From the NCBI GenBank assembly GCA_009784005.1, contig WRCE01000017.1:1-38381 (forward strand): a stretch of DNA of 38,381 bases, written 5' to 3'. The notes under the pieces are model-generated. The model had not been told where the DNA came from. It was given only the letters and a program-made list of their open reading frames with translations, and did no database searches. Positions 34,110 through 38,381 of the stretch are shown one piece after another. Numbering within the stretch: the first letter of the stretch is position 1; every line of letters starts with the position of its first letter. This DNA is from Candidatus Methanimicrococcus labiotermitis. Lineage in GTDB: Archaea; Halobacteriota; Methanosarcinia; Methanosarcinales; Methanosarcinaceae. Both the position numbers and the translations under genes were made by a program.

Positions 34110-34300
34110 GCCCGAATTCGATTCCAAGTCGAAATCGAATCCAAGTCAAAATCCGAATCTTATTCCAAGTCCAAATCCGATTCCAAATCCAAGTCTGATT
34201 CCAAGTCTAAACCCAAATCCGATTCCGAGTCAAAATCCAAGTCTAAACCCAAATCCGATTCCGAGTCAAAATCTGATTCCAAATCCGCGTCCTGATTGCG
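34110..34300. repeat. 12 to 30-bp tandem array straddling the helicase stop
   Basis: Units of AATCCAAGTC/GATTCC type, with a longer repeated block of about 30 bp at 34200-34262. The array encodes the acidic tail of the helicase and continues about 50 bp past its stop codon. Confidence 0.88.
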
Positions 34301-36520
34301 TTCCCTGAAAAATGTTTCCAATTCGCCCGCCAGCCGGGCCGGCGGCACGTCGATAAATTCCGAGCTTTCTTCTTCGGGGAAAGCCCTGAAAACGGAATAT
34401 TTGCCGAGTTTTTTCGCGGCGCTCTCTTGGAAGCGCGCGTCCAAAAGAATGCGAACGCCGTAATCCGACGGCGAGCGAACGACGCGCCCCATTGCCTGCC
34501 GGATTTTGCGAATGGACGGAATCAAGACGACGAAGTTCCAGCCGGCGCCGGGGCCGAAAACTTCTTCATACGCCGCTTCGATTGCTTTGATGCGGTCATT
34601 GAGCGCGGGGTATCCGATGCCGACGATGATAACGCTGCGGGCGCGGTTGTCCCTGTAATCGATTCCCTCGCTGAGCGTTCCGAAAATGTAACTGATTAAG
34701 ACGCTTCGGCCGCCGGATTCGCCGATTTTGAAAAACGCCTCGCGCACGGCGGTGGACGAAACGCCCGCTTGGTCGAAAAGAACTTTAATGCCGGCTTCTG
34801 CCAACACCCAATCCTTGGAAAAGAAAGAGTAATATTTTTCAGCTTCGGCAAAACTTTGGAAATAAATAATCGTATTGCCGGCCGTGGCGCAAACGGCTGA
34901 AACGATTGTTTGTTCAACCATTTCCCGAACCCAAACATCATTTCTTTTGCTCAAAAAAAGAGGGGGAACGGAAACGGCAAACGTTTTTCGATTTTCCGGC
35001 GGGAACGTTGTCGGGTAAGCGATTTCAATACATTCGCGTTCGATGCCGAGCGCTTTTTTTGCCATGTCGAACGGACGAAACGTCGCTGACATCAACACAA
35101 GCCCGCCCAAAGAATCAAAAAGAGGCGCCGTCACGTTTTTCGGAATGCATGTGAAAAGTTCGGCCCTGCCGTAGATTTCATTCGTTTCAGTGTCTCTTCT
35201 GATGTTTAAAATCGGATAATAATTCGGATTTTCGGAATTCAAAAGATAAGCGAACAAAAAATCAGAAGCGCGGTCGACGTTTGATTTTCGGCGTGTCGCG
35301 TCAGCGCCGGTTTTATAACTTTCGTGATAAAAAGCCTCGATGTCGTTGCCGATTTCAGAAACATTGATAAGAATGTTTTGTATTGATTTTGCCGTTAATT
35401 TCTTGCCTTCGTCTCTGTTGTAATCGGCGATTTTTTTCAAAAAACGGTCTTTGAGAAGGTCAAACCGTTCATAAGGGTCGCTGATTTGAATATCAATCCA
35501 GTTTGAACCGATTTTGTTTCGGGCGCCAAAGCCCAAAGACGATTCGTAAATGTCGTGAATGGATTGGAAAAAGAAATGGAAAATTTTCTGAGCGTCCTCT
35601 TTCAGCGTTGGAGGAAAACGGTCGCGGTGCTCTTCGATTTCGTTAATCGCGCGGTCGATGATTCGTTCCGAGATGGTGATTGAAGCGTGCGCCCGAGCCG
35701 CGTTTTCAATATTGTGCGCTTCGTCAAAAATCACAATGACGTCTTCGGGCAGCCGCTCCAGCCGGCCGAGAAGCGTCATAAATATTTCCGGACTTAAAAC
35801 GTGATGATAATTGCAAATGATCAAATCGGCGTGTTTGACCTCCCGTTTCAGCATTTCATAACCGCACATGCCCTTCCCTTCAGCGTATTCACTGATGTCT
35901 TCCGGGCTTCTGACATCATCAAAAAGCCATCTCCGAAACGGCGTCATGTCCGATTGAAGAACTTCATAAAGATAGGGGCATGACCGCTCTCTTTTCTTTT
36001 GAATTTTAGGCTCCGCTTCCCTCATTTCGGCTTCAATTTCAACGCGCGCAGACATATCACTTGGGTCTTTCGACTCTTTGTACCTTTCATTCGCTTCCAC
36101 CAGCTCTTTTTTGGCTTTTTGATACAATCGTTCCATTTCAAGGAGCTCATATGTGTTTTCGGATTTGGCGCGGCATTCTTCATAATCCAGCCCGTCGGGG
36201 CAAACCGACTTCTTGCCCTTCATGACGGCGACCTTGATGTTTGTTTTTTGTTTGATATCGCGCGCTTCGCGAACAAACTGAACCATTTGCTGATGAACGT
36301 TCGTAACAATGATGACCTTTTTATTTTGACGGTACGCGACATCCAGCGCCGGCGCCAGCGCGCTCAACGTCTTGCCTGTCCCGCACGCGCCTTCAAACAG
36401 AACCACTTCTCCCTTTTCAAGAGCAACGGCTATCTGTTTCATTGCATCCTCTTGATTGGGATAGCAGCTCGGTTTTGTAAAATATTTCATAAAACCCGAG
36501 GATTGTTCTTTTGAAGCCAT
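34160..36520 (-). CDS. XPD/Rad3-like superfamily 2 DNA helicase
   Basis: 786 residues. Predicted 5'-3' helicase of the XPD/DinG group. Walker A GACGTGKT (44-51), DEAH (266-269) in VIVIFDEAHN, and motif VI RKIRQAMGRVVRSPSDYG near the end. Cysteines C107, C116, C181 and C219 lie between motifs I and II where XPD carries its 4Fe-4S cluster; spacing is longer than in classical XPD because of a charged helical insertion (about 120-180). The last 45 or so residues are an acidic LESDLDLESD tail encoded by a tandem array. No clear RBS before the ATG. Confidence 0.92.
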   Translation of the reverse strand: MASKEQSSGFMKYFTKPSCYPNQEDAMKQIAVALEKGEVVLFEGACGTGKTLSALAPALDVAYRQNKKVIIVTNVHQQMVQFVREARDIKQKTNIKVAVMKGKKSVCPDGLDYEECRAKSENTYELLEMERLYQKAKKELVEANERYKESKDPSDMSARVEIEAEMREAEPKIQKKRERSCPYLYEVLQSDMTPFRRWLFDDVRSPEDISEYAEGKGMCGYEMLKREVKHADLIICNYHHVLSPEIFMTLLGRLERLPEDVIVIFDEAHNIENAARAHASITISERIIDRAINEIEEHRDRFPPTLKEDAQKIFHFFFQSIHDIYESSLGFGARNKIGSNWIDIQISDPYERFDLLKDRFLKKIADYNRDEGKKLTAKSIQNILINVSEIGNDIEAFYHESYKTGADATRRKSNVDRASDFLFAYLLNSENPNYYPILNIRRDTETNEIYGRAELFTCIPKNVTAPLFDSLGGLVLMSATFRPFDMAKKALGIERECIEIAYPTTFPPENRKTFAVSVPPLFLSKRNDVWVREMVEQTIVSAVCATAGNTIIYFQSFAEAEKYYSFFSKDWVLAEAGIKVLFDQAGVSSTAVREAFFKIGESGGRSVLISYIFGTLSEGIDYRDNRARSVIIVGIGYPALNDRIKAIEAAYEEVFGPGAGWNFVVLIPSIRKIRQAMGRVVRSPSDYGVRILLDARFQESAAKKLGKYSVFRAFPEEESSEFIDVPPARLAGELETFFRERNQDADLESDFDSESDLGLDLDFDSESDLGLDLESDLDLESDLDLE

Positions 36521-36654
36521 GGTATGCGCCGTTTCAAAGGGGGGGTGGACTTTGATGAGTCATAATATTCGCCTGAAAACTTAAATGGCCGCGAACCTGA
36601 GTGAAAGTATTAAAACCGCTAAAGCGGGTGGTGCGGCAAACGTAAAGTCAACAA

Positions 36655-36795
36655 CGGGAGGCACGCCGAGAGGTCAACAACAGAGGTCAACAACGAAGGT
36701 CGACAACGAAGGTCAACAATAAAGGTACAACAAACAAAATGTACAATAAACAAAATGTACAATAAACAAAATGTACAATAAACAGAATGTACAAA
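36655..36795. repeat. Two adjacent tandem arrays upstream of the helicase gene
   Basis: First AGGTCAACAACGA units of about 13 bp (36655-36730), then ACAATAAACAAAATGT units of 15 to 16 bp (36735-36795). The rest of the spacer 36521-36844 holds a small CCGC/GCGG hairpin near 36618 and no gene. Confidence 0.88.
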
Positions 36796-36844
36796 CCCTT
36801 TCATCCTATAAATATTAAAGTTCACTGCGCTTTGTATTGATTTT

Positions 36845-37438
36845 TCAGAGTATGACCGTTTTTTTGAATATCAACCGTTTCCCGTTTGTGTTTGTTTGAT
36901 AAACGGATATTTCCGCCTTTGTTCCCGCAGATAAACCGTAGTTGTTGGATGTCCCGTAATCACCGTCAACCGAGACGGAAATTCCCGGCGCCGACGCGTT
37001 TTTGCTGTCGTTACCCGTCAGAATTAATATTTCGCCCGAAGACCAAAAGCCGTCTTTTATCATTTCCGCGTTGTTTTTCCCAAAGCAGGCGTCCTTTTGG
37101 TCGGGCATCAAATTCTCATAATGAATATCAATACCGCCGTAAACGATGCGCCCGCCTGAACCCGGCGTTCCTTTATAAGAGTTCCCGGACCCGGCAATTT
37201 GAACGGAAACAGATTCAAGCGGCAGCGGACTCCCGCCGGCGTGTTTGAGAATGATGATATTATCCTGAAAACGCAATGAATCATTGTAGCGGTCGCCGGC
37301 GGTGATTTGAACAACTTCGATTTTCGCGGGCGCCGAAAAAGACACGTCTGCGCTCGTTAAGAGGCTGCCGGTGCTTAAAGCGATGGAACCGCACATGATG
37401 ACTGTTATTAAAATCAATAAATAGGAAGACAGATTCAT
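36845..37438 (-). CDS. Secreted or membrane-anchored archaeal pilin-like protein
   Basis: 197 residues. One N-terminal hydrophobic segment, YLLILITVIMCGSIALSTG, then an extracellular beta-rich domain with IIILKHAGGSPLPLESVSVQI, which resembles the H-x-GG-x-PL pattern of archaeal type IV pilin-like (DUF1628-type) proteins. The usual SPVIG processing motif before the hydrophobic segment is missing, so the anchor may be uncleaved. ATG at 37438 is preferred; a TTG at 37450 would add MWFC. A minus-strand TATA box lies at about 37507-37515. Confidence 0.7.
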   Translation of the reverse strand: MNLSSYLLILITVIMCGSIALSTGSLLTSADVSFSAPAKIEVVQITAGDRYNDSLRFQDNIIILKHAGGSPLPLESVSVQIAGSGNSYKGTPGSGGRIVYGGIDIHYENLMPDQKDACFGKNNAEMIKDGFWSSGEILILTGNDSKNASAPGISVSVDGDYGTSNNYGLSAGTKAEISVYQTNTNGKRLIFKKTVIL

Positions 37439-37506
37439 GCAAAACCACAATTCGTGGTAATAATGAATCAGAGTTAAATGTTGTCATTTTTTCAAAATGG
37501 AAAAGT

Positions 37507-37516
37507 TTATAAAAAG
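37507..37516 (-). promoter_or_regulatory. TATA box for the pilin-like gene
   Basis: Minus-strand TTTTTATAAA, predicted start near 37485. A small ACCAC/GTGGT hairpin (37444-37458) lies just before the start codon and could mask it. Confidence 0.5.
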
Positions 37517-37572
37517 CGATTAAGCAAAAAGCGAAAAGCAAAAGGCGAAAAAATGAAAAGCGAAAAAATGAT

Positions 37573-38091
37573 TTATTTTTTCATATTTTCATGCTGGTAA
37601 ATGCCGTTATACAAACAATCAACATCGGTTCCCAATCTGAAAAACAGAAGCTGCATGATTCGGGCATTTTTTTGAACATCGAACCCTGCCGGATTGTGAA
37701 CGATCAATAAACACTCACTTCTGCCGCTGTATCCGGCATCCCATACGGCTGTTCCGAGAACCACGCCGCTGCGGGTCAGGCTGGACCGGTGATAAGCGAT
37801 TGCCGCGATATTTTTCGGGATATGAACGATTTCATTCAAAATGACGGAATAAGACCCGGGCGGCAAATGAAGCCAGCCGTCTTCTGAAAACGAAAGTTGT
37901 TTTTTGGGTGGTATTTTTCGATTTTTATTATCAAAATCAACAGCGCCGGCTCCGACAATTTCATAAATTTCGGAGACTGTCATTTCAAAACCATTGGGCT
38001 GAACCTGAGTTTCCAAATCAATGCAATTTTCAACAAGCGGGGGTTCTTGAGACAGTAAATTTTTTATTTCGGCATCGGATAAAAAAGACAT
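37573..38091 (-). CDS. dut: dUTP diphosphatase of the dCTP deaminase/dUTPase family
   Basis: 172 residues. Removes dUTP and supplies dUMP for thymidylate synthesis. AIAYHRSSLTRSGV carries the nucleotide-binding S-S-x-x-R motif, followed by LGTAVWDAGYSGRSECLL (conserved Asp) and KNARIMQLLFFRL. In dCTP deaminases the strand after the glycine turn contains a catalytic Glu (LE pattern); here the sequence reads CLLIV, which favours dUTPase activity only. The C-terminus is short. Good family match, but exact specificity is inferred. Confidence 0.82.
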   Translation of the reverse strand: MSFLSDAEIKNLLSQEPPLVENCIDLETQVQPNGFEMTVSEIYEIVGAGAVDFDNKNRKIPPKKQLSFSEDGWLHLPPGSYSVILNEIVHIPKNIAAIAYHRSSLTRSGVVLGTAVWDAGYSGRSECLLIVHNPAGFDVQKNARIMQLLFFRLGTDVDCLYNGIYQHENMKK

Positions 38092-38228
38092 GGATAAACC
38101 TCATTTCTCGGACAGCATCAACAAATATTTCTTATTTTCAACCAAGGTATGCGCAAATTTGCGGCCGGACTGACAGTCATGAAAATCAAACATTTTCTAA
38201 CCATTATTCAGCGCATCTTCTAATCCTT
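38092..38228. other. Spacer upstream of dut
   Basis: No gene seen. AT-rich, with no clear TATA box on the minus strand. Confidence 0.4.
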
Positions 38229-38285
38229 TAACTTATTCTTTTTAACTTATTCTTTTTGACTTATTCTTTTTAACTTATTCATTAT
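38229..38285. repeat. 14/15-bp tandem repeat TTTTAACTTATTC
   Basis: About four units. The remaining bases to the window end show no gene. Confidence 0.88.
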
Positions 38286-38381
38286 TACCTTTGAAAATTT
38301 GTACTTTTTGTAAACACGTCGGAATCATTCTAAAAACATGAACCTGAGAGAATTGAAAATCAGACAGCTGATTCATTTTGA

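Noticed and set aside
33865..34308. Plus-strand frame of Asn-Pro-Ile-Pro repeats
   Set aside because: It is the antisense reading of the helicase tail array and part of tmk.

Overview
The window comes from a methylotrophic methanogenic archaeon that decodes the amber codon TAG as pyrrolysine. Direct evidence is the pair of dimethylamine and trimethylamine methyltransferase genes, each interrupted by one in-frame TAG where this family carries pyrrolysine, next to their corrinoid proteins. The rest of the gene set is archaeal: TFS, PCNA, thermosome, aIF2-beta, L10e, archaeal-type AlaRS, an XPD-like helicase and a pilin-like protein. The aIF2-beta fused to a TRAM domain and the overall content point to Methanosarcinales. 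The many simple repeats and the moderate GC would fit a gut genus such as Methanimicrococcus, but no rRNA is present and the genus is a guess.

Layout. 1-2010: repeat-rich start, then tfs and pcn. 2542-7618: methylamine block mtbC-mtbB-mttB-mttC, with long structured leaders and spacers. 8329-10650: hydantoinase/oxoprolinase-like gene. 10914-10988: tRNA-Pro(GGG). 11532-14219: bacterioferritin, GNAT acetyltransferase and diaminopimelate decarboxylase. 14572-16215 (minus): thermosome. 16972-19761: citrate synthase and isocitrate dehydrogenase. 19758-24351: membrane protein, FMN-type flavoprotein, lone receiver protein, HEAT-repeat protein, TSUP exporter and BofA-family protein. 24526-28489 (minus): methyltransferase, alaS and a CRM-domain protein. 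29134-33125: L10e, aIF2-beta, a radical-SAM-like protein without cluster cysteines, and two small proteins. 33288-38091 (minus): tmk, XPD-like helicase, pilin-like protein and dUTPase.

How the genes work together. MtbB and MttB move methyl groups from di- and trimethylamine to MtbC and MttC; the methylcobalamin:CoM methyltransferase, the permeases and the pyl genes are not in this window. Citrate synthase and isocitrate dehydrogenase make two of the three steps to 2-oxoglutarate. Most other genes are information-processing housekeeping genes.

The most unusual property is DNA architecture. Nearly every spacer carries a short tandem array (periods about 10 to 47 bp). Arrays inside genes have periods that are multiples of three, and several arrays straddle stop codons. 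In addition there is a dispersed element with a 53-nt imperfect hairpin in three copies (23701, 24430, 29846), a 29-nt hairpin in two copies (8158, 14226), and candidate structured RNAs at 4900-4990 and 28907-28980. No CRISPR array, insertion sequence or prophage was seen.
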